Numbered from the stretch's first letter, positions 20,303 through 29,337 are shown. The stretch is DNA of 64,000 nucleotides from Pseudomonadota bacterium (GCA_018242425.1 JAFEBX010000016.1:62001-126000), one strand, 5' to 3'. Numbers and translations are program-made. Notes: generated by a model not told the origin, from the sequence alone.

Positions 20303-21307
20303 TCATTTTCCGAATTCGAGCTGCACAGGCGTGGATGCCGGCAGATCGACGCGGACGGGCGTGGTCTCGATATCACCATCTCCACGCGTGGCCGAGCCGG
20401 AACGCGAAATGCGCGCCAGGACTTCGACCGACTTGACCATGGACAAGCGTGCGGTCGGCATCGGACTGTCGCCATCATCGAGGGTGACGACAAGCGGCAA
20501 TTCGGCGAGCGTGTGCTTTTCCACCGCAACCGGCATCGGCGTACCGCCGGCCTGGCGCGCGATCACGAACACCGGCGTAGACGGGTCGAGTTTCGCGACA
20601 TCGACACCACTGCCCAGCATCACGCGGACCTGCAGGCCATTGCTGGTCTGCGCGGTCGCGGTTTGCGGTCGCGGCGGAAGTTTCGCGGCGCCGCGGGCGA
20701 CATCGATCTGCGCGCCGAGCACGGCGGCAGCCTTGGCATCGACCAGTGGCAGCAGCGTTTCCCAGGTCGCGACGGCGTCGGCATCACGACCGGCCTGGCG
20801 CAACGCGATGCCCTTGAACCACAATGCGCGCTGGTGGCGCGGGTTGCGCTGGATCGCGGCGTCGAGCCAGGCGAGTCCCTGCGCATCGAAATGATGTTCC
20901 GGCGCGGCCATCGCGCGTGCCTCGGCGGCAGCGACCAGCACGTCGGGATTCTTCGGGTCCAGTGTCGCGGCACGACCGGCGGCATCGGCGGCCTTGTCAT
21001 GGTTGCCCTGCGATGCATAGATCTGCGCAAGGACGCGCCAGGCATCGGCATTGGCCGGATCGAGCGCGAGGCGCGCCTGCAATTGCGCAGCGGCTTCGTC
21101 GAGGGTGGCGGGCGCGCGACGCATCGCCGGATCAAGCGCCAGTGGCGTGCCCAACATCCAGTACAGGGCAAGCGCGATGAACAGGCCCGAGCCGCCGAGT
21201 GCGATCACGAGCGGGCGCGACTGCTTCAACAACGGGCGCAGCACGAAGGCGAGGACCAGCAACGATCCGACGATGGCGATTGGCAGGAACGGCATCATCA
21301 TCACCAT
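20303..21307 (-). CDS. ccmI: Cytochrome c biogenesis protein CcmI (CycH), TPR
   Basis: CcmI is the apocytochrome c chaperone of System I; its membrane part contacts CcmF/CcmH and its periplasmic TPR domain binds the apocytochrome C-terminus. Two membrane helices (about 5-23 and 33-51) flank a short basic loop. TPR-like helices follow from about 65, with the typical AWRVLAQIYASQGNHDKAADA pattern at about 88-108, and a beta-rich C-terminal part starts near 225. The start is ambiguous: ATG codons at 21307, 21301, 21298 and 21295 are all in frame, and the one at 21301 would overlap the ccmH stop by one base (TGATG). Confidence 0.87.
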   Translation of the reverse strand: MVMMMPFLPIAIVGSLLVLAFVLRPLLKQSRPLVIALGGSGLFIALALYWMLGTPLALDPAMRRAPATLDEAAAQLQARLALDPANADAWRVLAQIYASQGNHDKAADAAGRAATLDPKNPDVLVAAAEARAMAAPEHHFDAQGLAWLDAAIQRNPRHQRALWFKGIALRQAGRDADAVATWETLLPLVDAKAAAVLGAQIDVARGAAKLPPRPQTATAQTSNGLQVRVMLGSGVDVAKLDPSTPVFVIARQAGGTPMPVAVEKHTLAELPLVVTLDDGDSPMPTARLSMVKSVEVLARISRSGSATRGDGDIETTPVRVDLPASTPVQLEFGK

Positions 21308-21744
21308 TCCTCCTGGTCGTCATTCGCCGGGGGCAGCGCACGCGCCTTCGCGGCATTGCGCGCGACGATCCGCCATACACCGAAGCCCGCACCCAGCACC
21401 AGCAGCGCCGGGCCGAACCACAGCAGCCAGGTGCTGCGTTCCATGCGCGGGCGGTACAACACGAATTCGCCGTAACGCTGCACCAGGAACTGCTTGATCT
21501 CGGCGTCCGATTTGCCGTCGCGCATCAGGCCCAGCACTTCGCGGCGCAGGTCGCGCGCGACCACTGCATTGGAATCGGCCAGCGACTGGTTCTGGCACAT
21601 CACGCAACGCAACTCGCTGGTCAACGCGTGGAAGCGCTGTTCCTCCGCAACATTGCGGAACACCGGCGGTACGTCAGGCGCTTCGGCCTGCGCATGCGCC
21701 ACGTTGGCGAAGAGCAACATCAGCACGAGCAGCCATCCGCGCAT
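21301..21744 (-). CDS. ccmH: Cytochrome c maturation thiol-disulfide protein CcmH
   Basis: CcmH keeps the CXXCH cysteines of apocytochrome c reduced for haem ligation. A signal peptide (1-19, ending VAHA) precedes the redox motif LRCVMCQNQSL, a Cys-Val-Met-Cys pair, then a second hydrophobic helix near the C-terminus (about 108-125). The length of 147 residues fits the short form, with the TPR part encoded separately as CcmI. The ATG at 21744 overlaps the ccmG stop by one base. Confidence 0.92.
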   Translation of the reverse strand: MRGWLLVLMLLFANVAHAQAEAPDVPPVFRNVAEEQRFHALTSELRCVMCQNQSLADSNAVVARDLRREVLGLMRDGKSDAEIKQFLVQRYGEFVLYRPRMERSTWLLWFGPALLVLGAGFGVWRIVARNAAKARALPPANDDQEEW

Positions 21745-22289
21745 CAGCGTGCGGCCTCGGCGAGTGCGAGCGCGGGCTCGAGTTCGTTGTGGATGATCTG
21801 CGGCGTCAGCGCTCCGACATGTTTCCAGCGCACGTTGCCCTTGGCATCGATCAGATAGGTTTCCGGCGCGCCGTAGACACCGAGATCGATCGCGGTCTTG
21901 CCTTCGGGATCGCTCAGTACCAGCCAGAACGGATTGCCGAGTTGCTCCAGCCAGCGCTTGGCATCGGCCGGATCGTCCTTCCAGTTGTAGCCGATCACGC
22001 GCACGCGCTTGGTTTCGGCGAACGCGCTCAGCGTCGGGTGTTCCTCGCGGCAGGCCACGCACCAGCTGCCCCAGACGTTGAGCACGAACGGCGCGCCCTT
22101 GAGGTCTTTCAGGCGCACGACGTGTTCGGGATCGAAGAGATCACGCAAGGCGAATTCCGGGGCTGCCTTGCCGATCAGCGGCGAGGGCAGGGCGTCGCGA
22201 TCGGCGCGGCGGCTCATCCACACGCCCGCGGCGAGCAGCACGGCGAGGACGGCGAAGACGATCAATGGCAACCAGCGACGGGTATTCAT
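21744..22289 (-). CDS. ccmG: Thiol:disulfide interchange protein DsbE (CcmG)
   Basis: A membrane-anchored periplasmic thioredoxin-fold reductant for apocytochrome c or CcmH. One helix spans about 7-24. The active site is WCVAC, Cys77 and Cys80, and the cis-proline region is GVYGAPETYLID. At 181 residues it is typical of DsbE. It overlaps ccmF upstream (ATGA) and ccmH downstream (one base), which shows that this part of the cluster is translated as a coupled block. Confidence 0.94.
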   Translation of the reverse strand: MNTRRWLPLIVFAVLAVLLAAGVWMSRRADRDALPSPLIGKAAPEFALRDLFDPEHVVRLKDLKGAPFVLNVWGSWCVACREEHPTLSAFAETKRVRVIGYNWKDDPADAKRWLEQLGNPFWLVLSDPEGKTAIDLGVYGAPETYLIDAKGNVRWKHVGALTPQIIHNELEPALALAEAAR

Positions 22290-24208
22290 GCGGAATCCTC
22301 CTTGCGGCGGAAGCGGCGATCGGTGGCGGCAACGAAGGCGCCGAGCGCCATCAACAATGCGCCCGACCAGATGAAGCGCACCATCGGCTTGCTGTGCACG
22401 CGCACGGCCCAGCTGCCGCCGCCCAGCGGTTCGCCCAGCGCGACGTAGCGATCGCGGAACAGGCCGCCGTGGATCGCGGCTTCGGTCATCACCTGGCCGC
22501 CGCTGGCGTAATGGCGTTTTTCGGGATGGAGCGTGGTGACGATGCGGCCATCGCGCAACACCGTGATCGTGCCGGTGTTCGCCTGGTAGTTGGGGCCGTC
22601 GTGGTCGCTGACGCCATCGAAGCGATATTGCTCGCCATGGACTTGCAACGATTGGCCGGGAGACAGCGCGACCTCGCGTTGTTCGACCAGTGCGTCGGCC
22701 AGCATCGCCCCCGACACGAACACCGCGATGCCGAGGTGTGCCAGCGTCATTCCGAACATTTCCGCGGTAAAGCGGCTGCCATTGGCCTTGAAGCGCGACC
22801 ACACGAAACGCAGCGTGCCGGCGAGCAGCCAGACCGCTGCAAGAACGCCGAGCGTGGTCCGCAGCTTGCCTTGCGGTGCCAGCCACCATGCGACGACCGC
22901 GGCAACCATCGCCAACACCGCCCACGGCAGCAGCATGGCGATGATGCGGTTCGGCTGTTCCTGCTGCCAGCGCGTCAGTGGCCCGAACGGCAACAGCAGC
23001 ACCAGCGGAGCCATCAGCAGCACGAACAGCAGCGAGAAGTAGGGCGGGCCGACCGAAATCTTGCCGAGGTTCAGCGCGTCGGCCAGCATCGGATAGAGCG
23101 TGCCGATCAGCACCATCGCGCAGGCGGCGGCCAACAGCAGGTTGTTGGCGAGCAGCAGCGTTTCGCGCGAGGCGAAGGTGAACGGCTTGGCGTTGCTGGT
23201 GGTGTCGGGTGCGCGCAGTGCGTACAACAGCAACGATCCGCCGATCACCACGCCAAGGAAGACGAGGATGAAGACGCCGCGCGTCGGATCGGCGGCGAAG
23301 GCGTGCACGCTGGTGATCGCGCCCGAACGCACCAGGAAGGTGCCGAGCAACGACAGCGAGAAAGCGGAGATCGCAAGCAGCAACGTCCACGCGGCGAAAC
23401 TGCCGCGCTTTTCGGTGGCTGCCTGCGAATGCAGCAAGGCCGCGCCGGCCAGCCATGGCATGAAGCTGGCGTTCTCGACCGGATCCCAGAACCACCAGCC
23501 GCCCCAGCCGAGCTCGTAATAGGCCCAGATGCTGCCAAGCGCGATGCCGAGGGTGAGGAATCCCCAGGCGACATTGGTCCATGGCCGCGTCCAGCGCAGC
23601 CAGCGTGCGTCGACATGGCGATCGAGCAGCGCCGCCACCGCGAACGCGAACGGCACCGCGAATCCGACGTAGCCGAAATACAGCACCGGCGGATGGATGA
23701 CCATGCCCGGATCCTGCAGCAGCGGGTTGAGATCACGACCTTCCGTCGCCGCCGGCAGCAGGCGGTCGAACGGACTGCTGGTGAACACCAGCAAGGCGAG
23801 GAAGCCGATCGATACCGCGCCGAGCACGCCGAGCACGCGCGCGATCACCGGTTGCGGCAAACGACGCGAGAAGGTCGCGACGGCGGCTGTCCACAAAGCC
23901 AGCACCAGCAGCCATAGCAGCAGCGAACCTTCGTGCGCACCCCACACCGCGGTATAGCGATAGACCAGCGGCAACAGCGAGTTGCTGTTGTCCACGACGT
24001 AGGAGAACGAACGGTCCTGGACCACGAAGGCCCAGGTCAGCACTGCGAAGGCGAACCCGACCAGCGCGAGTTGCGCATAGGCGGCGGGACGCGCGACTGC
24101 CATCCAGTCGCGATGGCCGCGTTGCGCGCCGAGCAGCGGCAGCACCGTTTGCAGGCAGGCCACCACCAGCGCCAGCAACAGGGCGTAATGCCCGAGTTCA
24201 CCTGCCAT
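22286..24208 (-). CDS. ccmF: Cytochrome c haem lyase subunit CcmF
   Basis: CcmF receives haem from CcmE and, with CcmH and CcmI, ligates it to apocytochrome c. The 640-residue protein has about 14 hydrophobic segments. The WWD signature, WGGWWFWDPVENASFMPWL, begins near residue 232, and the conserved histidines of the family appear in HPPVLYFGYVG and in the HSQAATEKRG region. The start ATG at 24208 overlaps the ccmE stop by one base. Confidence 0.95.
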   Translation of the reverse strand: MAGELGHYALLLALVVACLQTVLPLLGAQRGHRDWMAVARPAAYAQLALVGFAFAVLTWAFVVQDRSFSYVVDNSNSLLPLVYRYTAVWGAHEGSLLLWLLVLALWTAAVATFSRRLPQPVIARVLGVLGAVSIGFLALLVFTSSPFDRLLPAATEGRDLNPLLQDPGMVIHPPVLYFGYVGFAVPFAFAVAALLDRHVDARWLRWTRPWTNVAWGFLTLGIALGSIWAYYELGWGGWWFWDPVENASFMPWLAGAALLHSQAATEKRGSFAAWTLLLAISAFSLSLLGTFLVRSGAITSVHAFAADPTRGVFILVFLGVVIGGSLLLYALRAPDTTSNAKPFTFASRETLLLANNLLLAAACAMVLIGTLYPMLADALNLGKISVGPPYFSLLFVLLMAPLVLLLPFGPLTRWQQEQPNRIIAMLLPWAVLAMVAAVVAWWLAPQGKLRTTLGVLAAVWLLAGTLRFVWSRFKANGSRFTAEMFGMTLAHLGIAVFVSGAMLADALVEQREVALSPGQSLQVHGEQYRFDGVSDHDGPNYQANTGTITVLRDGRIVTTLHPEKRHYASGGQVMTEAAIHGGLFRDRYVALGEPLGGGSWAVRVHSKPMVRFIWSGALLMALGAFVAATDRRFRRKEDSA

Positions 24209-24675
24209 CAGTTGCTTCCCGCCGGCGGTTGGGCGGCAGGCACCGCATGCTTGCGATGCGCTTCCGACATCTTGTCGGCCACTTCCTTGGGCATGTAGTT
24301 CTCGTCGTGCTTGGCCAGCACCTGGTCGGCGACGAACACGCCATCCTTCATCGATCCGGTGGCGATCACCGCCTGCTTCTCGCGGAACAGGTCGGGCAGG
24401 ATGCCGGTGTAGACCACGGGCAGGTGGGCATCGCCGTCATCGACGTCGAAATGCGCTTCCATCGATCCCTGCGCGCGCTTGAACGAACCGGCCGCGACCA
24501 TGCCACCAAGGCGGAAGCGCGCGTGGCCACCGGCCTCGCCCTTGAGGACATCGGTCGGGGTGTACAGATAATTGACGTTGCGTTGCAGGGCCAGTGCGAT
24601 CAACGCAGCGGCGATTGCGGCGGCGAGGACCAGCAATCCGACGAAGACCAGGCGGCGACGGCGAACCGGATTCAC
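24208..24675 (-). CDS. ccmE: Cytochrome c-type biogenesis haem chaperone CcmE
   Basis: CcmE carries haem covalently from CcmC to CcmF in the periplasm. One N-terminal helix (about 8-30) follows a basic stretch, and the beta-barrel domain follows. His123 in [12 protein letters not shown] is the covalent haem ligand, with Tyr127 behind it. From the GTG at 24675 the protein has 155 residues, and the GTGA overlap with the ccmD stop supports that start. The C-terminal tail is short and Ala/Pro-rich. Confidence 0.93.
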   Translation of the reverse strand: MNPVRRRRLVFVGLLVLAAAIAAALIALALQRNVNYLYTPTDVLKGEAGGHARFRLGGMVAAGSFKRAQGSMEAHFDVDDGDAHLPVVYTGILPDLFREKQAVIATGSMKDGVFVADQVLAKHDENYMPKEVADKMSEAHRKHAVPAAQPPAGSN

Positions 24676-24830
24676 GAACGCGCCTCGCCCTTGCGCGCGG
24701 CGTCCCGGCGTCCGCGCAGTTTTGCTTCGCGGCGTGCACGCGCGATCTGCAGTTTCGGCGCCAGCCAATCCCAGAGGATCGCCAGCACGAAGATCGCGTA
24801 GGCCGCGATGACGTAACCGTGGTAATTCAT
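24672..24830 (-). CDS. ccmD: Haem exporter protein CcmD
   Basis: A 52-residue single-span protein: [21 protein letters not shown] forms the helix (about 2-22) and a strongly basic cytosolic tail ([18 protein letters not shown]) follows. In the family CcmD is required for release of holo-CcmE from the CcmABC complex. It is too short to be recognised by homology alone, but the size, topology, ATGA overlap with ccmC and GTGA overlap with ccmE leave little doubt. Confidence 0.9.
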   Translation of the reverse strand: MNYHGYVIAAYAIFVLAILWDWLAPKLQIARARREAKLRGRRDAARKGEARS

Positions 24831-25564
24831 GCCGTCTCCGTGATCCAGCTCTTGCCGGCTTCGCGCCGCAGGTTGTCGGCGCGGGCGCGCGCCAGCAGTG
24901 CACCCACGAACCAGACGTGGATGCCGGCCACCATCAGCCACAGCGGCAGCTGCATGCTGGCGTCCATGTGCGATGGGCCGGTCAGTGAAATCGTGCTGCC
25001 CTGGTGCAGTGAATTCCACCACGTCACCGAGAACTTGATGATCGGCAGCAAGACCACGCCGACCACGGCGAGGAAGCCGGCGGCACGCGCGGCCTGGCGG
25101 CGATCCTCGATGGCGGCGTAGAGGCCGATCACGCCGAGGTAGAGGAAGAGCAGCAACAACTCGGTGGTCAGGCGCGGATCCCAGTCCCACCACGTGCCCC
25201 ACATCGGCTTGCCCCAGATCGATCCGGTGGCCAGCGTGACCGCGGTGTAGAGCGCGCCGATCGGGGCGCAGGCCATCGCCAGGATTTCCGCAAGCTTGAT
25301 TCGCCACACCAGCGCGATCGCGGCATAGATCGCCATGCCGAGGTAGACCGCCATGCTCATCCAGGCCATCGGGACGTGCACGTAGAGGATGCGGAAGGCA
25401 TCGCCCTGCTGGTAATCGGCCGGAACGCGGAACAGCGCCAGCCACAGCGCGACCGCCATCACCGCCACGCCGATGCCGTGGCACCACGGCGCCCAGCGCG
25501 CGGCGAAACGGTCGAAGTAGGGCGGTGAACCGAGTTGGTGGAACCAGCGGACGAGAGGGTGCAT
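24827..25564 (-). CDS. ccmC: Haem exporter/haem-handling protein CcmC
   Basis: A six-span membrane protein of 245 residues that presents haem to CcmE. The WWD motif [20 protein letters not shown] (residues about 121-140) and flanking histidines ([17 protein letters not shown]) are the haem-binding signature. The N-terminus [17 protein letters not shown] aligns with other CcmC proteins, so the ATG at 25564 is probably right, although no Shine-Dalgarno precedes it. Reading upstream on this strand there is a -10-like TATCCT and an FNR-like palindrome, separated from the ccmB gene by the azurin gene. Confidence 0.94.
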   Translation of the reverse strand: MHPLVRWFHQLGSPPYFDRFAARWAPWCHGIGVAVMAVALWLALFRVPADYQQGDAFRILYVHVPMAWMSMAVYLGMAIYAAIALVWRIKLAEILAMACAPIGALYTAVTLATGSIWGKPMWGTWWDWDPRLTTELLLLFLYLGVIGLYAAIEDRRQAARAAGFLAVVGVVLLPIIKFSVTWWNSLHQGSTISLTGPSHMDASMQLPLWLMVAGIHVWFVGALLARARADNLRREAGKSWITETA

Positions 25565-25575
25565 ATCAGCTGCAC

Positions 25576-25581
25576 AGGATA
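25576..25581 (-). promoter_or_regulatory. Possible -10 box for ccmC operon
   Basis: On the minus strand TATCCT lies 21 bases downstream of the FNR-like core (TTGAT-N4-ATCAA). That is close to the spacing expected when FNR sits at about -41.5 (class II activation). It would leave only a very short leader before the ccmC ATG, which is unusual and weakens the case. Confidence 0.4.
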
Positions 25582-25599
25582 CCAGCGGCCTCCCGGGCC

Positions 25600-25619
25600 A
25601 GGTTGATGCAGATCAACCT
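25600..25619 (-). promoter_or_regulatory. FNR/ANR-type operator between azurin and ccmC
   Basis: AGGTTGATGCAGATCAACCT is a perfect 20-bp interrupted palindrome. Its core, TTGAT-GCAG-ATCAA at 25603-25616, equals the FNR/ANR consensus TTGAT-N4-ATCAA. It is 35 bases before the ccmC start codon and directly touches the azurin stop codon. No T-run follows in either direction, so a terminator is less likely. No FNR gene is in the window, so the regulator is unidentified. Confidence 0.6.
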
Positions 25620-26228
25620 TCAGTGCAGCGTGAGGGTGCCCCGCATGCCCTTCAGGTGGCCCGGGAAGGTGCAGAAATAGGCGAAATGCCCGTTCCGCAG
25701 CTTGGCGGTGTCGAGGGTGGCGCTCACGGTTTCACCGCCACCCGCCAGCTTGCTGCGCGCGACCACGCGTTTGTCGCTGGGTTCGACGTAGCTACGGTAG
25801 GGGCCAGCGCCGATGCCGGCGCGTTCGACCGCGTTCACTTCCTCGACCCTTGCGACCACGACGTTGTGGCCCATGATCCAGCGCGGCATCTGGCCGGTGT
25901 GCTCGAGCTTGATGGTGAATTTCTCGCAGGCGCTGGGCACGTCGATGTTGCCGGCATCCCAGGATGGCGCATCGCCGGCATGGAGGGTGAAGGTGCAATC
26001 GCCAGGTGGCAGCAGTGGCTGTGCAGGAGCGACCTGTTCGACCGGTGTCTGCTGCGCGGCGAGCACGGCATCGGGCGTCGCTTCGGCGCCGGGCTTGGGC
26101 GGCGCTTCCGGCGTATTGGGAATTTCGACCGACGACTTGGCTGGCGCATTCGCTTGCGCAGGGGGCTCCTGTCGCTGGCAGGCGGCCAGTACCAGGGCAC
26201 AGACGATGACCCAAGCCTGTCGTTTCAT
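25620..26228 (-). CDS. Lipoprotein azurin-like type 1 copper protein
   Basis: A predicted membrane-tethered blue copper electron carrier of 202 residues. The N-terminus is a lipoprotein signal with lipobox LAAC (Cys17; Gln at +2 fits outer-membrane sorting), then about 55 residues of Pro/Ala-rich linker. The azurin domain follows with all copper ligands: His121 (GHNVVV), Cys186, His191 and Met195 (C-TFPG-H-LKG-M spacing as in azurin), plus the structural disulfide pair Cys78/Cys101. It resembles the lipid-modified azurins of Neisseria. It lies inside the ccm cluster, between ccmB and ccmC, in the same direction, which suggests a respiratory electron-transfer role; its partners are not encoded here. 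Confidence 0.85.
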   Translation of the reverse strand: MKRQAWVIVCALVLAACQRQEPPAQANAPAKSSVEIPNTPEAPPKPGAEATPDAVLAAQQTPVEQVAPAQPLLPPGDCTFTLHAGDAPSWDAGNIDVPSACEKFTIKLEHTGQMPRWIMGHNVVVARVEEVNAVERAGIGAGPYRSYVEPSDKRVVARSKLAGGGETVSATLDTAKLRNGHFAYFCTFPGHLKGMRGTLTLH

Positions 26229-26295
26229 GAAGGATCGATTCCCCGACGATATTTTCGCAATGCGCAAGTATGACGCAGCCGCCGGTGAAGCCGCA

Positions 26296-26967
26296 TCAAC
26301 GCCAGCCGATGCGCAACGCGATCGCGGCAACCACCGGCGCAACGACCAGTGACAGCGCGAGCATCGCGGCGAGGATCAGCAGCGCGCCGGATGCATCCAA
26401 TCCCTGCGCCGCCGCGACCACGCTGCCGGCGCCGAACACGAGGACCGGCACATACAACGGCAACGCGATCAGGGCGAGCAGGGCGCCGGCGCGACGGATG
26501 CCGACGGTAAGCGCGGCGACCACCGCGCCGATCAGGCTGAGCAGCGGCGTGCCCAGCAGCAGTGATGCGACCAGCATCGGCAATTGCGCATGCGGCAGGT
26601 GCAGGAGTTCGCCCAGCAATGGACTGACGAGGATGATCGGGAGTGCCGTCGTCATCCAGTGGGTGAACACGCGCACCGCAACCAGCACCGCCAGCGGTTG
26701 CGGCGACAGCAGCCATTGTTCAAGCGATCCGTCTTCGGCGTCGCCACGGAACAGCGCATCAAGTGCGAGCAAGCCGGACAGCAGCGCGGCCAGCCAGATC
26801 ACTGCAGGCGCAGCCTGCGCCATGGCGCCGGAATGGGTGTCGATCCCGAGTGCGAACAGCACCACGACCAGCAATGCGAACAGCACCGGCTGCAGGGCAT
26901 CGCCACGCTTGCGCCAAAGCAGGCGCAGGTCGCGTAGCAGCATGGCGCGGATCGCGGCGGCGATCAC
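26296..26967 (-). CDS. ccmB: Haem exporter membrane subunit CcmB
   Basis: CcmB is the six-span membrane subunit of the CcmABCD complex whose ATP hydrolysis releases holo-CcmE. The 223-residue sequence is almost entirely hydrophobic, with conserved [17 protein letters not shown] near residues 73-89 and a Pro-rich [11 protein letters not shown] loop. I took the GTG at 26967, which overlaps the ccmA stop (GTGA); the in-frame ATG at 26943 starts at [15 protein letters not shown] and is closer to the family N-terminus. Downstream the next ccm gene is interrupted by azurin, 67 bases away. Confidence 0.9.
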   Translation of the reverse strand: MIAAAIRAMLLRDLRLLWRKRGDALQPVLFALLVVVLFALGIDTHSGAMAQAAPAVIWLAALLSGLLALDALFRGDAEDGSLEQWLLSPQPLAVLVAVRVFTHWMTTALPIILVSPLLGELLHLPHAQLPMLVASLLLGTPLLSLIGAVVAALTVGIRRAGALLALIALPLYVPVLVFGAGSVVAAAQGLDASGALLILAAMLALSLVVAPVVAAIALRIGWR

Positions 26968-27605
26968 GCGGCGCGTTCCATCAGCAACTGGCGCGTGCGC
27001 ACGGGTGGCGCGGCGTAGGCGCCATGTGTCGTCACCAGCGCCGCGCCGCCATCATCGAGGTGACCGCGGATCAAGCGATTGACCAGTTCGATGCCGTCGA
27101 GATCGAGGTTTGCATAGGGCTCGTCGAGCAGCCACAACGGCGCCGGCGACAGCCACAGCCGCGCCAGCGACAGCCGCTTCTTCTGCCCCGCGGAAAGATG
27201 CCGTGCCAGCTGGTCGTCGTAGCCGGCGAGTCCGACCAGGTCGAGCGCCGGTTCGATGCCGCGACCGGGGCGTCGCCCGAGCAGGCCGCAGGAAACTTCG
27301 AGGTTTTCGGTCGCGGTGAGATCGCCCTTGTGTCCGGGCAGATGGCCGAGATAGGCGAAGGCGGCGGCGCGGCGGGCGTGGTCGAGATCGCCGCCATCCA
27401 TCCGCAATTCACCGCTGTCGGCGGGCAACAGGCCGGCCAGCACGCGCAGCAGGGTGGTCTTGCCGACGCCGTTGCCGCCCTGCACGAGCAATGCCTCGCC
27501 GCGCGCGACGGTGAAGTCGAGGCCGGAGAAGATTGCTTCGTCGTTGCGGGAAAACCCCAGTCCGTGGACGGACAGCAACGCGGGTTCGGACGGATGGTTG
27601 GGCAC
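26964..27605 (-). CDS. ccmA: Haem exporter ATPase CcmA
   Basis: The ABC ATPase of cytochrome c maturation System I. The Walker A motif GGNGVGKTT, the signature [14 protein letters not shown] and Walker B LWLLDEPY are all present in a 213-residue protein, the usual size. The start is a GTG at 27605. The upstream neighbour on the same strand is a DUF3293 gene 36 bases away, which may be the first gene of the operon. Confidence 0.93.
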   Translation of the reverse strand: MPNHPSEPALLSVHGLGFSRNDEAIFSGLDFTVARGEALLVQGGNGVGKTTLLRVLAGLLPADSGELRMDGGDLDHARRAAAFAYLGHLPGHKGDLTATENLEVSCGLLGRRPGRGIEPALDLVGLAGYDDQLARHLSAGQKKRLSLARLWLSPAPLWLLDEPYANLDLDGIELVNRLIRGHLDDGGAALVTTHGAYAAPPVRTRQLLMERAA

Positions 27606-27641
27606 GGAGTGGGCGGTGGCAGGCCGACCGCCGGCCCGCGG

Positions 27642-28109
27642 TCATTCTATCCAGTCGATCTGCGGATGCGGGAATTCCTCGGGCCCGTACATGCGCAGGC
27701 GCACCGGCTCGTCGCGGCGCCACAGCAGGATGCCGCGCTGGCGGAAGCGGCGCGCCCATTCGTCCAGCAGTGCAGGCGGAGCGTCTCCGACCAGCCAGCC
27801 GGCTTCCCACCATTGGCCATCGGGCGAGGACGAATTCATCGGCCAGCGCAGGTAGCCATGCGCGTCGATCGCGGCGCGCAATTCCCGGTCGGCGCGCTGG
27901 TTGTAGGCTTCCGGCTGCAATTCCGAAGCCGGATTGCAGGCGGTGATATAGGCGAAGGTGTCGGCGCGCGCGAGTCGGGCTTCGAGCCGGACAGCGGGGT
28001 GGCCGACTGCGACTTCGATGGGCTCGTCGTCGAGATCGACGAAATAGGCTGCCAGCCGATAGGCTTCGGCAAGGCCGTCTGCCGTGGTGGGTCGCGTCAA
28101 TGCGGTCAC
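27642..28109 (-). CDS. DUF3293 family protein
   Basis: A 155-residue soluble protein with the DUF3293 hallmark FAYITACNPASE near residues 52-63 and an Asn-rich loop after it. It contains several Trp residues and no signal peptide. The family is uncharacterised. The GTG start at 28109 faces the divergent aminotransferase, and the gene ends 36 bases before ccmA, so it may be cotranscribed with the ccm genes; it need not be functionally related. Confidence 0.75.
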   Translation of the reverse strand: MTALTRPTTADGLAEAYRLAAYFVDLDDEPIEVAVGHPAVRLEARLARADTFAYITACNPASELQPEAYNQRADRELRAAIDAHGYLRWPMNSSSPDGQWWEAGWLVGDAPPALLDEWARRFRQRGILLWRRDEPVRLRMYGPEEFPHPQIDWIE

Positions 28110-28118
28110 GCAGCCACC

Positions 28119-28147
28119 TTAGCAGCTTGCGTACACTCGCATATTGT
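28119..28147 (+). promoter_or_regulatory. Possible sigma-70 promoter of the aminotransferase gene
   Basis: TTAGCA (28119-28124) and TATTGT (28142-28147) are 17 bases apart, and the predicted start would be about 14 bases before the ATG at 28168. It falls in the divergent gap between the DUF3293 and aminotransferase genes. Consensus agreement is moderate. Confidence 0.35.
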
Positions 28148-28167
28148 TCGAAAGGGCACCCCCAGCG

Positions 28168-29316
28168 ATGCAACCGGTTACAAAGCTGCCGAAGGTCGGC
28201 ACCACCATTTTCACCGTCATGTCCCAGCTGGCAGCCCAGCACGGCGCGGTCAACCTCGGCCAGGGATTCCCTGATTTCCCGGTGCCGGATCGCCTGGTCG
28301 AAGCTCTGGACCGGGCCATGCGCGCCGGCCACAACCAGTACGCGATGATGACCGGCATTCCAGCCCTGCGGCAGGCGATTGCCGACAAGACCGCGGATTG
28401 CTACGGCTGGCGTCCCGACGTCGATGCCGAAATCACCGTGACCAGCGGCGCGAGCGAAGCCATCTTCGACGCCATCCACGCGGTGGTGCGAGCGGGCGAG
28501 GAAGTGATCGTCCTCGATCCCTGCTATGACTGCTACGAACCGGCGATCGATCTCGCCGGTGCCCGCGCTGTCCACGTCGCCCTCGATCCGGTGACGTTCG
28601 CGCCGGACTGGAACAAGGTGCGCGCGGCGATCACGCCGAAGACGCGGATGCTGATGATCAACAGTCCGCACAACCCCTCCGGCGCGATGTTCAGCGCCGC
28701 CGACATGCAGGCGGTCATCGACCTGCTGCGTGGCACCAATATCTACCTGCTGTCGGACGAGGTGTACGAACACATCGTCTTCGACGGCGCCCGCCACGAA
28801 TCGGCATTGCTGTACCCGGAGCTGCGCGATCGCGCCTTCGTCATTTCCAGCTTCGGCAAGACCTATCACTGCACCGGCTGGAAAGTCGGCTATTGCATCG
28901 CACCGCCGGCGATGAGCGCGGAGTTCCGCAAGGTCCACCAGTACAACACCTTCTGCACCTTCACCCCGGCTCAGTTCGCCTTCGCGGAAATGATCGCCGC
29001 CGATCCCGATCACTACCGCCAGCTGGGCGCGTTCTACCAGGCAAAGCGCGACCGTTTCCGCGCGCAACTGGAAGGCACGAAGCTGAAGCCGCTGCCGGTG
29101 CCGGGCGGTTACTTCCAGCTGGTCGATTATTCCGCGGTCAGCGACCTCGACGACCTCGAATTCAGCCGCTGGCTGACGATCGAACATGGCGTCACGGGTA
29201 TCCCGCTGTCCCCTTTTTATGCCCAACCGTCCGCAGGCCAGCGTTTGTTGCGGCTTTGCTTCGCAAAAGGCGATACAACACTGAACCAAGCCATCGAACG
29301 GCTGTCCAAGTTGTAG
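28168..29316 (+). CDS. Methionine (glutamine-linked) aminotransferase, YbdL-like
   Basis: A PLP-dependent class I aminotransferase of 382 residues. The Schiff-base lysine is Lys231 in SSFGKTYHCTGWKVGY, and NSPHNPSG (165-172) and SDEVYEHIVF (196-205) complete the cofactor site. It is very like YbdL, which transaminates methionine and aromatic amino acids with 2-oxo acids. I chose the ATG at 28168 because the first residues then match YbdL; an upstream TTG frame adds eight residues. The next two genes are methionine sulfoxide reductase and an omega-amidase, which together suggest methionine salvage: glutamine transamination yields alpha-ketoglutaramate for the amidase. Confidence 0.88.
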   Translation: MQPVTKLPKVGTTIFTVMSQLAAQHGAVNLGQGFPDFPVPDRLVEALDRAMRAGHNQYAMMTGIPALRQAIADKTADCYGWRPDVDAEITVTSGASEAIFDAIHAVVRAGEEVIVLDPCYDCYEPAIDLAGARAVHVALDPVTFAPDWNKVRAAITPKTRMLMINSPHNPSGAMFSAADMQAVIDLLRGTNIYLLSDEVYEHIVFDGARHESALLYPELRDRAFVISSFGKTYHCTGWKVGYCIAPPAMSAEFRKVHQYNTFCTFTPAQFAFAEMIAADPDHYRQLGAFYQAKRDRFRAQLEGTKLKPLPVPGGYFQLVDYSAVSDLDDLEFSRWLTIEHGVTGIPLSPFYAQPSAGQRLLRLCFAKGDTTLNQAIERLSKL

Positions 29317-29337
29317 CCACGCAAACGGGAGTTGGCC

